DNA of 64,000 nt from Aliarcobacter sp. (lineage in GTDB: Bacteria; Campylobacterota; Campylobacteria; Campylobacterales; Arcobacteraceae): the NCBI GenBank assembly GCA_028703945.1, contig JAQVLW010000004.1:1-64000 (forward strand), written 5' to 3'. Position 1 is the stretch's first letter. Each line of letters begins with the position of its first letter. The notes under the pieces were generated by a model, which worked only from the letters and a program-made list of their open reading frames with translations, was not told the origin of the DNA and searched no databases. Shown here in pieces: positions 26,091 through 35,820 of this stretch. The position numbers and the translations under genes are program-made.

Positions 26091-27971
26091 TTAACTTTCT
26101 ACATAATTTTTAAGATTTTTACCAACTTTTGGATGCTTTAATTTCTTAATAGCACTAGATTCAATTTGTCTAACTCTTTCTCTTGTAACTGAAAGTTCTT
26201 TTCCAATTTCTTCTAGTGTTCTATCACTTGCATCTTCCATAAGACCAAATCTCATTCTAATAACTGCTTGTTCTCTCTCATTCAGTTGTCCTAATATTTG
26301 ATCAATTTGATTTTGTAAATCTTCTTTCATAATATTATCAACAGGAGTTGGAGCTTTTTCATCTGGAACAAAATCTCCAAATTTACCATCATCATCGCTA
26401 CCAATTGGGGCTTCAAGCGAAACAGGTTCTTTTGTGATCTTAATTACTTGTTTAACTTTATCAACAGGTAATCCAACTTCTTTTGCGATTTCATCAACAT
26501 CAGGCTCTTTACCATTTTCTTGAATACCTTTTCTAATGATTTTATTAATTCTATTAATAGTTTCAATCATATGAATAGGAATTCTAATAGTTCTTGCTTG
26601 ATCCGCAATCGCTCTTGAAATTGCTTGTCTAATCCACCATGTTGCATAAGTAGAGAATTTATAACCTTTTTTATATTCAAACTTATCAACAGCTTTCATA
26701 AGACCGATGTTTCCTTCTTGAATTAAGTCAAGGAATGGTAAACCTCTATTTGTATACCTTTTTGCAATAGATACAACAAGTCTAAGATTCGATTTTGCCA
26801 TTCTTGTTTTAGAAGTATCAGTAATTTGTTTACCTCTTTTAATTTGTTCAAGAACATCTTTTAACTCTTCAGGTGCTAAATCAAATCCACCTTTTGAAGC
26901 TTCTTTAGTTTGGAAAAGTTTTTTAATTTCCATATAAGAAGAAACCATCGTAGCTTCTGGAACCATTGATGTAATTTGTGCTTTTGTTAAATTTACAATG
27001 TTATCTAAAATCTTTTTATGATTTTTTAATAATGTTTCATTAAATAAAGGCAATTTATACTCTAATCTTTTTAATTCACCATCAAAACCTGTATCAGATT
27101 TTAAAGCTGTTTCCATTGCTTTTACAATTTCAGTAATTAATTTAGAAGTTGGTCCTAAATCTAATAAAGCTTCTTTTAAAATTCTTTTTTTGAATGCAAC
27201 TGCAAGATTAAAAGTCATTTGATCTGTTTCGTCATCTGATTTTGCAGTTTCTTTAGCAGCAAATTTAAGCCAATCTTTTTTTGCTTTTTCTAGTATTTTA
27301 AATGCTTCAATAATAGTTTGAGCTCTTTTATCAAGTTTTTTTAACTTTTTAGCACTAGTTTTTTCACTATCTTCTTCATCATCCAAAACTTCAGAATCTT
27401 CTTCTATAATTTCATCTTCAATTTCTTCTTCTTCTTCATTTTCAGAATCATCATCAAAATTTCTAAATAATTCTTTTACTTTTCTTTCTCTATTTACTAA
27501 AGGTTCTTTATATTCTAAAATGAAATCAATTAAGTAAGGTACATAACAAATAGCATCAAGAATAATATCTTCACCCATTTCAATTCTTTTAGAGATTTCA
27601 ATCTCTTCTTCTTTAGTAAGTAATGGAATTTGTCCCATTTCTCTTAAATACATTCTAACAGGAGAATCTGATCTTGACCACTCAAGTAACTCTTTATTTT
27701 TCAATAAATCGTAAACATCATCTTCATTTTCAATTAACTTTTCTCTTAATTCTTTTCTTTTTTTAGCTTCTTCAGCATTCATTCTTTTTGCTTGTTCTTG
27801 AGAACTAATTACAGTTACATTGTATAACTGAATCAAAGCTAAAAGTTTTTTGATGTTTGGACCAGAAGGTGCTTTTGGAAAGATTTTAATAATTTTTTCA
27901 TAAGTAAGTACTGATTCTTTGTACTCTTTTACTAATTGCTCAATAGTTTTATTTATATCTTTTACACTCAT
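26091..27971 (-). CDS. rpoD: Primary sigma factor RpoD (sigma-70)
   Basis: Housekeeping sigma factor, 626 aa. Region 1.1 at the N-terminus, a very acidic insert around residues 175-205 ([20 protein letters not shown]), and region 2 with [20 protein letters not shown] for -10 recognition and melting. Region 3 ([14 protein letters not shown]) and region 4 with the -35-binding helix ([20 protein letters not shown]) follow. All are intact. It is transcribed divergently from leuD across a 173-nt spacer that has a TATAAT for rpoD. The PAS-like gene follows 4 nt later. Confidence 0.97.
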   Translation of the reverse strand: MSVKDINKTIEQLVKEYKESVLTYEKIIKIFPKAPSGPNIKKLLALIQLYNVTVISSQEQAKRMNAEEAKKRKELREKLIENEDDVYDLLKNKELLEWSRSDSPVRMYLREMGQIPLLTKEEEIEISKRIEMGEDIILDAICYVPYLIDFILEYKEPLVNRERKVKELFRNFDDDSENEEEEEIEDEIIEEDSEVLDDEEDSEKTSAKKLKKLDKRAQTIIEAFKILEKAKKDWLKFAAKETAKSDDETDQMTFNLAVAFKKRILKEALLDLGPTSKLITEIVKAMETALKSDTGFDGELKRLEYKLPLFNETLLKNHKKILDNIVNLTKAQITSMVPEATMVSSYMEIKKLFQTKEASKGGFDLAPEELKDVLEQIKRGKQITDTSKTRMAKSNLRLVVSIAKRYTNRGLPFLDLIQEGNIGLMKAVDKFEYKKGYKFSTYATWWIRQAISRAIADQARTIRIPIHMIETINRINKIIRKGIQENGKEPDVDEIAKEVGLPVDKVKQVIKITKEPVSLEAPIGSDDDGKFGDFVPDEKAPTPVDNIMKEDLQNQIDQILGQLNEREQAVIRMRFGLMEDASDRTLEEIGKELSVTRERVRQIESSAIKKLKHPKVGKNLKNYVES

Positions 27972-28006
27972 GTTTTTAGGGAATCCTCTTTTTAAGATGG
28001 TCGGAT

Positions 28007-28012
28007 ATTATA
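28007..28012 (-). promoter_or_regulatory. Probable -10 element (TATAAT) of rpoD
   Basis: TATAAT on the minus strand about 35 nt before the rpoD start, inside the short palindrome GGATATTATATCC. No good -35 is visible, which is usual for Campylobacterota promoters. Confidence 0.5.
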
Positions 28013-28144
28013 TCCAAATTAGTTAAACAATTGATTAAAAACAAAAATTTAAACAAAAATTACTGTAAAATTAGTTAAAATGCATTTTTTTGAAAATATT
28101 TATTTAATGAATTTTAAAATTTATTAAATTCAAGGACATATAAT

Positions 28145-28648
28145 ATGAATAAAATTACTGGAAAAGTATGGAATTTTGGCGCTAATATAGATACAGATAT
28201 TATTATTGCAGCGAGATATTTAAATAGTTCAGATCCTGAACATTTAGCAAAATATGTTATGGAAGATGCAGATCCGGAGTTTCCTAAAAAGTTACAAAGA
28301 GGCGATATTATAGTTGCGGGTGAAAATTTTGGATGTGGTTCAAGTAGAGAACACGCACCAATCGCATTAAAAGCTGCTGGAGTTGCTGCTGTTGTTGCAC
28401 CATCATTTGCAAGAATTTTCTATAGAAATGCTTTTAATATGGGATTACCAATATTTGAATTACCAGAGTCTTTAGAAATTAAAGAAGGTGAGGAAATTTC
28501 TATTGATTTAGATAATGGAAAAATTACAAATAATACTACAAATAAAACTTATGATTTTATTGCAATTCCGCCATTTATGCAAGAATTAATTGCAGCTGGT
28601 GGATTAATAAATTATGCAAAAGCTGAAATGGGAAGAGGAAATAAATAA
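28145..28648 (+). CDS. leuD: 3-isopropylmalate dehydratase small subunit
   Basis: Small subunit (swivel domain) of isopropylmalate isomerase in leucine synthesis. 167 aa with the family motif [14 protein letters not shown], which positions substrate, and an N-terminal [16 protein letters not shown]. Ribosome site AAGGA upstream. It overlaps leuB by one base (TAATG). The large subunit leuC is not adjacent. Confidence 0.94.
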   Translation: MNKITGKVWNFGANIDTDIIIAARYLNSSDPEHLAKYVMEDADPEFPKKLQRGDIIVAGENFGCGSSREHAPIALKAAGVAAVVAPSFARIFYRNAFNMGLPIFELPESLEIKEGEEISIDLDNGKITNNTTNKTYDFIAIPPFMQELIAAGGLINYAKAEMGRGNK

Positions 28649-29715
28649 TGAAAAACTATAGAATATCAGTAATCAAAGGTGATGGAATTGGTCCTGAAAT
28701 TGTTGATGAAGCAATAAAAGTATTAAATGCTGTTTCTAAAAAATGTGGTTTTGAATTATCTTATAAAGAATATTTAATGGGTGGTATCGCTATTGATACA
28801 ACAGGTGTTCCACTTCCACAAAAGACAGTTGATGGTGTTTTAGATTCTGATGCTTGTCTATTTGGTTCTATTGGTGGAGAGAAATGGGATACATTACCAA
28901 GAGAATTAAGACCTGAAACTGGACTTTTAAAGTTTAGAGAAGAAATGGGTGTTTATGCAAATTTAAGACCTGCTATTGTTTATGATGAATTAGTTAATGC
29001 ATCTACTTTAAAACCTGAAGTAATTCAAGGTTGTGACATTATGGTAGTACGTGAGCTTATTGGTGGAATTTATTTTGGTCAGCCAAGAGCAAATGATGGA
29101 TTTAAAGCTTATAATACAATGGTTTATACAAAACCAGAAATTATAAGAATTGGTAAACAAGCATTTGAACTTGCAATGAAAAGAGATAAAAGAGTTTGTT
29201 CTGTTGATAAAGCAAATGTTTTAGAAGTTTCTCAACTTTGGAGAGATACTATGAATGAATTATCAAAAGATTATCCAGAAGTTACACTTTCTCATATGTA
29301 TGTGGATAATGCAGCTATGCAACTTGTAAGAAATCCAAAACAATTTGATGTTATTGTAACTGGAAATATTTTTGGAGATATTTTATCTGATACAGCTTCA
29401 ATGGTTGTTGGTTCTATTGGATTGTTACCATCAGCTTCAACAGGAGATAAAACAGCAATTTACGAACCAATTCACGGTTCAGCTCCTGATATAGCAGGAA
29501 TGGGAATAGCAAATCCAATTGCAACAATTTTAAGTGCTTCTATGATGTTAAAATATTCTTTTAATGAAGTAACAGCATCTGATATGATAGAAAATGCAAT
29601 AAAAGCCGCATTAAAAGATGGATATAGAACAAAAGACTTAGCTTCGTTTGATGCTAAAGAAGTTTTAAATACTACACAAATGGGCGATTTAATCGTTAAA
29701 TATATAAACAAATAG
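28648..29715 (+). CDS. leuB: 3-isopropylmalate dehydrogenase
   Basis: NAD-dependent oxidative decarboxylase of leucine synthesis, 355 aa. [13 protein letters not shown] at the N-terminus, substrate site [13 protein letters not shown], metal site [12 protein letters not shown] and the adenine-binding HGSAPDIAG loop are all present. Translationally coupled to leuD through the TAATG overlap. A palindrome follows immediately. Confidence 0.96.
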   Translation: MKNYRISVIKGDGIGPEIVDEAIKVLNAVSKKCGFELSYKEYLMGGIAIDTTGVPLPQKTVDGVLDSDACLFGSIGGEKWDTLPRELRPETGLLKFREEMGVYANLRPAIVYDELVNASTLKPEVIQGCDIMVVRELIGGIYFGQPRANDGFKAYNTMVYTKPEIIRIGKQAFELAMKRDKRVCSVDKANVLEVSQLWRDTMNELSKDYPEVTLSHMYVDNAAMQLVRNPKQFDVIVTGNIFGDILSDTASMVVGSIGLLPSASTGDKTAIYEPIHGSAPDIAGMGIANPIATILSASMMLKYSFNEVTASDMIENAIKAALKDGYRTKDLASFDAKEVLNTTQMGDLIVKYINK

Positions 29716-29741
29716 TAAAAGAAGCTATATGCTTCTTTTAC
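29715..29741 (+). terminator. Hairpin after leuB
   Basis: Perfect 11-bp inverted repeat GTAAAAGAAGC/GCTTCTTTTAC with loop TATAT, beginning at the last base of the stop codon. The following sequence (CATCTTTAAA) is a poor U-tract, so termination may be partial. Confidence 0.65.
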
Positions 29742-29801
29742 CATCTTTAAATATAATTAATATTTTCTATGATAGTATTAATCCAAAAATTGGATGATAA
29801 T

Positions 29802-30728
29802 ATGAATAAAAAATATAGATTAATTACAAGAAGTGATATGGATGGTTTAGTATGTGGAACTTTACTTACATATTTAGACATTATTGATGAAATTATATTT
29901 GTTCACCCAAAAGATATGCAAGATGGAAAAATTGCTGTTACTTCAAATGATATTACTACAAATCTTCCTTATGTTGATGGTGTTTATTTAGCTTTTGATC
30001 ATCATTATTCTGAAACATTAAGAAATGAAAAAAAAGATAATCATATTATAAATCCAAATGCTCCAAGTGCTGCACAAGTTGTTTATGATTATTATGATGG
30101 TGATAATGTTTTTCCTGGATATTTTACAAGTATGATGAATGGAGCAAATAAAGCAGATAGTGCTGATTTTATTGAGGATGATATTTTAAATCCAAGAGCT
30201 TGGGCATTATTGAGTTTCTTAATGGATTCAAGAACGGGACTTGGAAGATTTAAAGATTTTAGAATTTCAAATTATCAACTTATGATGGACTTAATTAAAT
30301 ATTGTGCAAAACATAATATTGATCAAATATTTGAACTCCCTGATATAAAAGAGAGGGTAGAATTATATTTTAAATATGAAAATGAATTTAAAGAACAATT
30401 GAAAAAAGTTACAATAATTAAAGATAATTTATTAATAATTGATTATAGATATGAAGAAGTTATCTATCCTGGTAATAGATTTATGATTTATGCTATGTAT
30501 CCAGAACAAAATATTTCAATTCATATTATGTGGGCAAAAGATAAAGAAAAGGTAGCTTTTAGTGTTGGAAAATCAATAATTAATAAAACTTCAAAAATAA
30601 ATGTAGGTGAATTAATGCTTAAATATGGTGGTGGCGGTCATGAAGCAGCTGGTGGATGTCAGATTGATATAAATGATTCAGTTAATGTTTTAGAAGAGTT
30701 AACTAAACAAATTAATCTAGATAATTAA
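29802..30728 (+). CDS. DHH-family phosphoesterase
   Basis: Metal-dependent phosphoesterase of the DHH/DHHA1 superfamily (which includes nanoRNases, cyclic-dinucleotide phosphodiesterases and exopolyphosphatases). Motifs: RSDMDGLVCGTLL near the start (motif I), FDHHYSE (the DHH motif), and C-terminal GGGGHEAAGG (DHHA1 substrate loop). I choose ATG 29802 (MNKKYRL, GGA 7 nt upstream) over 29769. About 308 aa, soluble, no RecJ OB domain. The exact substrate cannot be assigned. Confidence 0.87.
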   Translation: MNKKYRLITRSDMDGLVCGTLLTYLDIIDEIIFVHPKDMQDGKIAVTSNDITTNLPYVDGVYLAFDHHYSETLRNEKKDNHIINPNAPSAAQVVYDYYDGDNVFPGYFTSMMNGANKADSADFIEDDILNPRAWALLSFLMDSRTGLGRFKDFRISNYQLMMDLIKYCAKHNIDQIFELPDIKERVELYFKYENEFKEQLKKVTIIKDNLLIIDYRYEEVIYPGNRFMIYAMYPEQNISIHIMWAKDKEKVAFSVGKSIINKTSKINVGELMLKYGGGGHEAAGGCQIDINDSVNVLEELTKQINLDN

Positions 30729-30756
30729 AAGAAGCTGTTAAAGCTTCTTTTTTAAG
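30727..30756. terminator. Bidirectional terminator between convergent DHH and HIT genes
   Basis: 10-bp stem AAAAGAAGCT/AGCTTCTTTT with a short loop, A-rich on the left and T-rich on the right, so it can work on both strands. It overlaps the 3' ends of both convergent genes. Confidence 0.82.
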
Positions 30757-31100
30757 TTTTGATAAAATTCTTTAAAAGAGGGTAAATTTAAATTTGCAAC
30801 TCTTTGTTTTTTACCCCACATTGGTTCCGGAAAATATGAATCTTCTTCGAACCTTGCCATAATATGAAAATGTACATGAGGAACATAATTTCCAAAAGAT
30901 GCAATATTTATTTTTTTTGGTTTAAAATAATCTAACATCTCTTTTTCAATTATGTCTAAGTATTTAAATATTTCTTGTTTTGTTTCATTATTACATTGTG
31001 AAAATTCTTTTATATTTTCAATTGTAAATATTTTTAACCAAGGTATTTCCGAATTTTCTATTTCAATTTTTATTAAGTCATTCTTGTAAATTAAAGACAA
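30738..31100 (-). CDS. HIT-family protein
   Basis: Histidine-triad nucleotide-binding protein; the HVHFHIMAR motif supplies the catalytic His triad. The track start at 31160 adds 20 residues unlike the family; the TTG at 31100 has AAGGA 6 nt upstream and gives MSLIYKNDLIKIEIE, which reads as a normal HIT N-terminus, so I use it (120 aa). The family hydrolyses nucleotide-phosphoramidate or dinucleotide substrates. Convergent with the DHH gene. Confidence 0.85.
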   Translation of the reverse strand: MSLIYKNDLIKIEIENSEIPWLKIFTIENIKEFSQCNNETKQEIFKYLDIIEKEMLDYFKPKKINIASFGNYVPHVHFHIMARFEEDSYFPEPMWGKKQRVANLNLPSFKEFYQNLKKKL

Positions 31101-31160
31101 AAGGAATCCTTTAAATATTTTTATATTTTGAAATATTACTATAATTTTTATTAAACACAA

Positions 31161-31361
31161 TATTTAAAGTATATTCAACTAGCTTTAAGTAAAAATTAAT
31201 TATAATCCAACTCCATTTTTTCAACCACAGAAGAAGTTTTTATAAAATATTTTTATTTTATAAAGAGTTGGTTAAAGCTTAAAAATAAAATATTTTTATT
31301 TACTAATGCTTTTTCCTGTTGATTAATTGGCAATAACACAAATGAAAGAGGAGACAGGCTT
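31161..31361 (+). promoter_or_regulatory. Promoter and leader of the rpmJ-rplQ ribosomal operon
   Basis: No gene. TATAAT at 31201-31206 gives a plausible -10, leaving about 150 nt of untranslated leader before rpmJ (AGAGGAG ribosome site at 31347). The leader carries a direct repeat of ATAAAATATTTTTATTT (31242-31258 and 31285-31301), each copy being partly self-complementary, so alternative hairpins are possible. A leader of this size could host ribosomal-protein autoregulation. Confidence 0.55.
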
Positions 31362-31475
31362 ATGAAAGTAAGAGCTTCAGTAAAGAAAATGTGTGACAAA
31401 TGCAAAATTGTCAAAAGAAGCGGAATCGTTAGAGTAATCTGCGAAACTAAAAAACACAAACAAAGACAAGGATAA
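31362..31475 (+). CDS. rpmJ: 50S ribosomal protein L36 (zinc-ribbon form)
   Basis: Too short for the ORF track. 37 aa beginning [15 protein letters not shown] and ending KQRQG. The Cys-x2-Cys, a third Cys and a His give the zinc-binding (C+) form. Strong ribosome site AGAGGAG. It is 5 nt before rpsM, the normal order in the alpha operon. Confidence 0.96.
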   Translation: MKVRASVKKMCDKCKIVKRSGIVRVICETKKHKQRQG

Positions 31476-31480
31476 GACAC

Positions 31481-31849
31481 ATGGCAAGAATCGCAGGTGT
31501 TGATTTACCAAATAAAAAGAGAATGGAATATGCGTTAACGTATATTTTCGGAATCGGATTACATAATTCTAGATTAATTTTAGATGCTGTTGGAATTGAT
31601 TTCAATAAAAGAGCTTTTGAATTAACAGAAGACGAAGCGGCAATTATCAGAAAAGAAATCCAAGACAACTATTTGGTTGAGGGTGATTTAAGAAAAAAAG
31701 TTGCTATGGATATTAAAGCTTTAATGGATTTAGGTTCATATAGAGGGTTAAGACATAGAAAAGGTTTACCTTGTAGAGGGCAAAAGACTAAAACTAATGC
31801 TAGAACAAGAAAAGGTAAAAAGAAAACTGTTGGTGCAGCAACTAAATAA
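31481..31849 (+). CDS. rpsM: 30S ribosomal protein S13
   Basis: 122 aa; [22 protein letters not shown] start and basic tail with [18 protein letters not shown] are the S13 signature. It lies at the head of the small 30S subunit and contacts L5. Follows rpmJ by 5 nt and precedes rpsK by 10 nt in the alpha operon. Confidence 0.97.
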   Translation: MARIAGVDLPNKKRMEYALTYIFGIGLHNSRLILDAVGIDFNKRAFELTEDEAAIIRKEIQDNYLVEGDLRKKVAMDIKALMDLGSYRGLRHRKGLPCRGQKTKTNARTRKGKKKTVGAATK

Positions 31850-31859
31850 GGGATTGTAG

Positions 31860-32252
31860 ATGGCAAAAAGAAAAGTTACTAGAAAAAAAATTGTAAGAAA
31901 AAATATTGCTGACGGTATCGTACATATTGCTGCAAGTTTTAATAATACAATGGTTACAGTTACGGATAATGCAGGAAACGCAATCGCATGGTCAAGTGCT
32001 GGAAATTTAGGATTTAAAGGTTCTAAAAAATCAACTCCATTTGCAGCGCAAGCAGCTGTTGAAGATGCAATGGCTAAAGCAATGGAACACGGAATCAAAA
32101 ATGTTGGGATTAAAATTCAAGGACCAGGTTCAGGTAGAGATACAGCTGTTAAAGCAGTTGGAGCTATGGATGGAGTTAGAGTTACTTGGTTAAAAGATGT
32201 TACACCATTACCACATAATGGTTGTAGACCTCCTAAAAGAAGAAGAGTGTAA
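31860..32252 (+). CDS. rpsK: 30S ribosomal protein S11
   Basis: 130 aa; contains [15 protein letters not shown] and the C-terminal [12 protein letters not shown], hallmarks of S11, which lines the mRNA exit platform with S7/S18. Between rpsM and rpsD, spacing about 10 nt each side. Confidence 0.97.
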   Translation: MAKRKVTRKKIVRKNIADGIVHIAASFNNTMVTVTDNAGNAIAWSSAGNLGFKGSKKSTPFAAQAAVEDAMAKAMEHGIKNVGIKIQGPGSGRDTAVKAVGAMDGVRVTWLKDVTPLPHNGCRPPKRRRV

Positions 32253-32262
32253 GGAGTAAATA

Positions 32263-32889
32263 ATGGCAAGATATAGAGGACCAGTAGAAAAAATCGAAAG
32301 AAGACTTGATGCGGATCTTGGACTTAAGGGTGAGAGAAGATTATCAGGTAAAAGTGCTTTAGAAAAAAGACCATTTGCACCAGGACAACATGGACAAAGA
32401 AGAGCTAAAATTTCTGAGTATGGTTTACAATTAAGAGAAAAGCAAAAAGCTAAATTTATGTATGGTGTTTCTGAAAAACAATTTAGAAAATACTTCACTG
32501 AAGCGGCAAGAAGAGAAGGTAATACAGGGGCTAACCTTATTACATTAATTGAACAAAGACTAGATAATGTTGTATTTAGAATGGGATTTGCTACAACGAG
32601 AGCAAATGCTAGACAATTTACAACTCATGGACACATTTTAGTTGATGGGAAAAAAGTTGATATTCCTTCATTTATAGTAAAAGCTGGACAAAAAATTGAA
32701 ATTAAAGAAAAATCAAAAACTAATCCTCAAGTTGTAAGAGCATTAGAATTAACAAATCAAACAGGAATGGTTGATTGGGTTAATGTTGATAAAGAAAAAG
32801 TATTTGGAATTTTCACGAGAATACCAGCTAGAGAAGAAGTTGTTATTCCTGTTGAAGAGAGATTAATCGTAGAGTTATATTCTAAATAA
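32263..32889 (+). CDS. rpsD: 30S ribosomal protein S4
   Basis: 208 aa primary 16S-binding assembly protein. N-terminus [15 protein letters not shown] without the cysteine zinc knuckle (C- form), then the S4 domain ([35 protein letters not shown]). In E. coli S4 represses the alpha operon through a leader pseudoknot; whether it does so here is unknown. Confidence 0.97.
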   Translation: MARYRGPVEKIERRLDADLGLKGERRLSGKSALEKRPFAPGQHGQRRAKISEYGLQLREKQKAKFMYGVSEKQFRKYFTEAARREGNTGANLITLIEQRLDNVVFRMGFATTRANARQFTTHGHILVDGKKVDIPSFIVKAGQKIEIKEKSKTNPQVVRALELTNQTGMVDWVNVDKEKVFGIFTRIPAREEVVIPVEERLIVELYSK

Positions 32890-32906
32890 TAAGTAAAAGG
32901 TAGTTA

Positions 32907-33905
32907 ATGAAAAAATTTGCAGAAACACCGTTTTTACCAACTGAAGTTGAAATAGAGGCTATCAGTGATAATGAAGCTAAAATATCAGCATATCCATTTG
33001 AAGATGGTTTTGCAATTACTTTAGCACACCCTTTAAGAAGACTTTTATTAAGTTCTTCAGTTGGTTATGCACCAATTGCAGTAAAAATAGAAGGTGCTTC
33101 ACATGAGTTTGACTCATTAAGAGGTATGTTAGAAGATATAGCTATTTTTGTTATAAATTTAAAGAATATTAAGTTTAAAATAAATGGCGATAAAGAACAA
33201 GTTGTAGTTGAGTATTCTTTCAATGGACCAAGAGAAATTAAAGGTGAAGACCTTATTAACTCTGATGTTGAGATTGTATCAAAAGATGCTCATTTAGCAA
33301 CAATTAATAGCGATTGTAATTTAACTTTTTCTGTAATTATTCAAAGAGGTATAGGATATATGCCTTCTGAAGATATTAGAGATATGGTTAGTTCTGATTA
33401 TATTCCTATTGATGCATTTTTTACACCAGTTAAAAAAGTGGTTTATGATATTGAAAAAATGTTAGTTGAAGATAATCCTAACTTTGAAAAAGCTGTGTTT
33501 ACTATACAAACTAATGGACAAATTTCTCCAATTACTGCTTTTAAAGAAGCTGTATCAGTTATGTATGCGCAAATGTCAGTTTTTAACAAAGTTTTTGATT
33601 TATCAGAAGTAACAGTAAGTGAGAGTGGTGAAGAGCCATTAGAGCTTAAAGAATTAGTTCAAAAAATTGATGATTTAAATTTAAGTGCAAGAAGTTTTAA
33701 CTCTTTAGATAGAGCTGGACTTAAATTCTTAGGTGAATTAGTACTTATGAGTGAAGTTGAAGTTAAAAATATTAAAAATCTTGGGAAAAAATCTTATGAT
33801 GAAATCGCAGAGAAATTAGAATCTCTAGGTTACCCAGTTGAAAATACACTTCCAGAAAATGTTGCTTCTACATTAAGAAGAAAATTAGAGCAACTAAAAG
33901 CATAA
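32907..33905 (+). CDS. rpoA: RNA polymerase alpha subunit
   Basis: 332 aa. N-terminal dimerisation domain (GFAITLAHPLRRLLLSS, GASHEFDSL) and C-terminal domain with helix-hairpin-helix (LNLSARSFNSLDRAGLKFLGEL, KNLGKKSYDEIAEKL) that contacts UP elements and activators. Typical position between rpsD and rplQ. Confidence 0.98.
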   Translation: MKKFAETPFLPTEVEIEAISDNEAKISAYPFEDGFAITLAHPLRRLLLSSSVGYAPIAVKIEGASHEFDSLRGMLEDIAIFVINLKNIKFKINGDKEQVVVEYSFNGPREIKGEDLINSDVEIVSKDAHLATINSDCNLTFSVIIQRGIGYMPSEDIRDMVSSDYIPIDAFFTPVKKVVYDIEKMLVEDNPNFEKAVFTIQTNGQISPITAFKEAVSVMYAQMSVFNKVFDLSEVTVSESGEEPLELKELVQKIDDLNLSARSFNSLDRAGLKFLGELVLMSEVEVKNIKNLGKKSYDEIAEKLESLGYPVENTLPENVASTLRRKLEQLKA

Positions 33906-33918
33906 TTAAGGGTTTAAT

Positions 33919-34269
33919 ATGAGACATAAGCATGGATATAGAAAGTTAAGTAGAACTTCTTCTCATAGAAAAGCATTGTTAAAAAATATGGCAATTGCGA
34001 TTATCGAAAGAGAAAAAATCGAAACAACTGTACCTAAAGCAAAAGAATTAAAAAGATATATTGAAAAATTAGTAACTGTTGCAAGAGACGCTGATTTAAA
34101 TACACATAGATATGTATTTGCAGCTTTACAAAGTAAAGAAGCTACTAAAAAATTAATTAATGAAATTGCACCAAAATACCTAGGTAGAAATGGTGGATAT
34201 ACTTCAATAATTAAAACAAGAATTAGAAGAGGTGATGCTACACCGATGGCATTCATTTCTTTTGTATAA
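33919..34269 (+). CDS. rplQ: 50S ribosomal protein L17
   Basis: 116 aa; [24 protein letters not shown] is the L17 N-terminus, ending [12 protein letters not shown]. It lies near the polypeptide exit tunnel. Last gene of the alpha operon, followed by a strong terminator. Confidence 0.97.
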   Translation: MRHKHGYRKLSRTSSHRKALLKNMAIAIIEREKIETTVPKAKELKRYIEKLVTVARDADLNTHRYVFAALQSKEATKKLINEIAPKYLGRNGGYTSIIKTRIRRGDATPMAFISFV

Positions 34270-34291
34270 TAAGAAATAAGTAATTATTTTT

Positions 34292-34326
34292 AAGGGATAG
34301 AAGATTTTCTTCTATCCCTTTTTTAT
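34292..34326 (+). terminator. Terminator of the alpha ribosomal operon
   Basis: Perfect 13-bp stem AAGGGATAGAAGA/TCTTCTATCCCTT with a 3-nt loop and six T after it, 22 nt downstream of rplQ. Confidence 0.94.
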
Positions 34327-34439
34327 TATTTTAATAATAAAAAGCAACTTACAAAAAACTCATTTTATAACCTACATTTAATCATATTTTAGATAAAATC
34401 CAGCGTAATATTACAATTGTAAAATCATAGGAGAACCGA

Positions 34440-35801
34440 TTGATAACTCTAAAAGAAGCACTAAGTTTAGCTAGTGATGATATAATAAAATTAAGAGATG
34501 ATTTAAATCAAAAAATAAGAGAAAACAACATAGGTGCCTATGTTGAACAACTAACTTCAACAGATATTTCAACTTCAGGAATGGGTATTCCAATAGCTAT
34601 TAAAGATAATATAAATGTAAAAAATTGGGAAATTACTTGTTCTAGTAATATTTTAAAAGGTTATATTTCACCATATAATGCAACTGTAATTAATAATTTA
34701 GAAAAAGCTGGTTTATCTCCATTTGGTAGAACAAATATGGATGAATTTGCAATGGGAAGTTCAACTGAATCTTCTTGTTATGGAAAAACATTAAATCCAA
34801 TTGATAATGAAAAAGTTCCAGGAGGAAGTAGTGGTGGTTCAGCTGCTGCTGTTGCTGCTGGAATTGCTATTGCTGCACTTGGAACTGATACAGGTGGAAG
34901 TATTAGACAACCAGCTGCTTATTGTGGTTGTGTTGGAATGAAACCAACTTATGGAAGAGTTTCAAGATATGGAATAACTGCTTATTCTTCATCTTTAGAT
35001 CAATGTGGACCAATAACTCAAAATGTAGAAGATGCTGCTATTTTATATGACATTATAAGTGGATATGATCCATTGGATTCAACTTCTGCAAATGTAGATT
35101 ACGAAGCGGTTACTCCAAAACTTAATCCAAATAAAAAATTAACAATTGCAGTTATTGATAACTTTGTATCACAAGCAAGTCCTGCTATTCAAAAAGGTTT
35201 TGAAAAAGCTGTTAAGGCTTTAGAAAATGCAGGACACAAAATAATTCATAAAAATATGTTAGATACACAAAAAATAGTTTCAACTTATTATATCGTGGCA
35301 ACTGCTGAAGCATCTGCAAACTTAGCAAGATTTGATGGTGTTAGATTTGGAAATAGAAAAGGTGACGCTGGACTTAAAGATATGTATCTTCAAACAAAAT
35401 CTCAAGGGTTTGGATCAGAAGTACAAAAAAGAATTATGTTAGGTTCTTTTGTATTAAGTTCTGGATATTATGATGCATATTATATAAAAGCTCAAAAAGT
35501 TAGACATTTAATAAAAAATGAATATTCTGCTATTTTTGCTGAAGCTGATTTAATTTTATCTCCAGTTGCTCCTACAACTGCTCCAAAATTCGGTTCATTT
35601 AAAACTTCTTTAGAGATGTATTTAAGTGATATTTATACAATTTCTATAAATCTTGCAGGACTTCCTGCTATTTCGTTGCCTGTTGATAAAGATGAAGATG
35701 GAATGCCAGTTGGTCTTCAATTTATTGCAAATGCGTATGATGAACAGACATTATTTGACGGTGCTTTATCTTTAGAAAAAGCTATTAATTATATTAAATA
35801 A
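34440..35801 (+). CDS. gatA: Glutamyl-tRNA(Gln)/aspartyl-tRNA(Asn) amidotransferase subunit A
   Basis: Amidase subunit that frees ammonia from glutamine to amidate mischarged Glu-tRNAGln (and Asp-tRNAAsn). The Ser-cisSer-Lys triad is visible: Lys in IAIKDNINV, Ser in GTDTGGSIRQPAAYCG and in PGGSSGGSAAAVAAG. 453 aa. Starts with TTG (AGGAG 6 nt upstream); an ATG is lacking at the N-terminus. gatB and gatC lie elsewhere. Confidence 0.95.
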   Translation: MITLKEALSLASDDIIKLRDDLNQKIRENNIGAYVEQLTSTDISTSGMGIPIAIKDNINVKNWEITCSSNILKGYISPYNATVINNLEKAGLSPFGRTNMDEFAMGSSTESSCYGKTLNPIDNEKVPGGSSGGSAAAVAAGIAIAALGTDTGGSIRQPAAYCGCVGMKPTYGRVSRYGITAYSSSLDQCGPITQNVEDAAILYDIISGYDPLDSTSANVDYEAVTPKLNPNKKLTIAVIDNFVSQASPAIQKGFEKAVKALENAGHKIIHKNMLDTQKIVSTYYIVATAEASANLARFDGVRFGNRKGDAGLKDMYLQTKSQGFGSEVQKRIMLGSFVLSSGYYDAYYIKAQKVRHLIKNEYSAIFAEADLILSPVAPTTAPKFGSFKTSLEMYLSDIYTISINLAGLPAISLPVDKDEDGMPVGLQFIANAYDEQTLFDGALSLEKAINYIK

Positions 35802-35820
35802 ATATTAACTAGGATTAAAA

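Noticed and set aside
31242-31301. Two spaced 17-nt repeats considered as a CRISPR remnant
   Set aside because: Only two copies, AT-only sequence, 26-nt spacer inside a ribosomal operon leader, and no cas genes.
31669-32498. Several minus-strand ORFs (31669, 31766, 32208) opposite ribosomal protein genes
   Set aside because: They are shadows of rpsM, rpsK and rpsD, which are certain.
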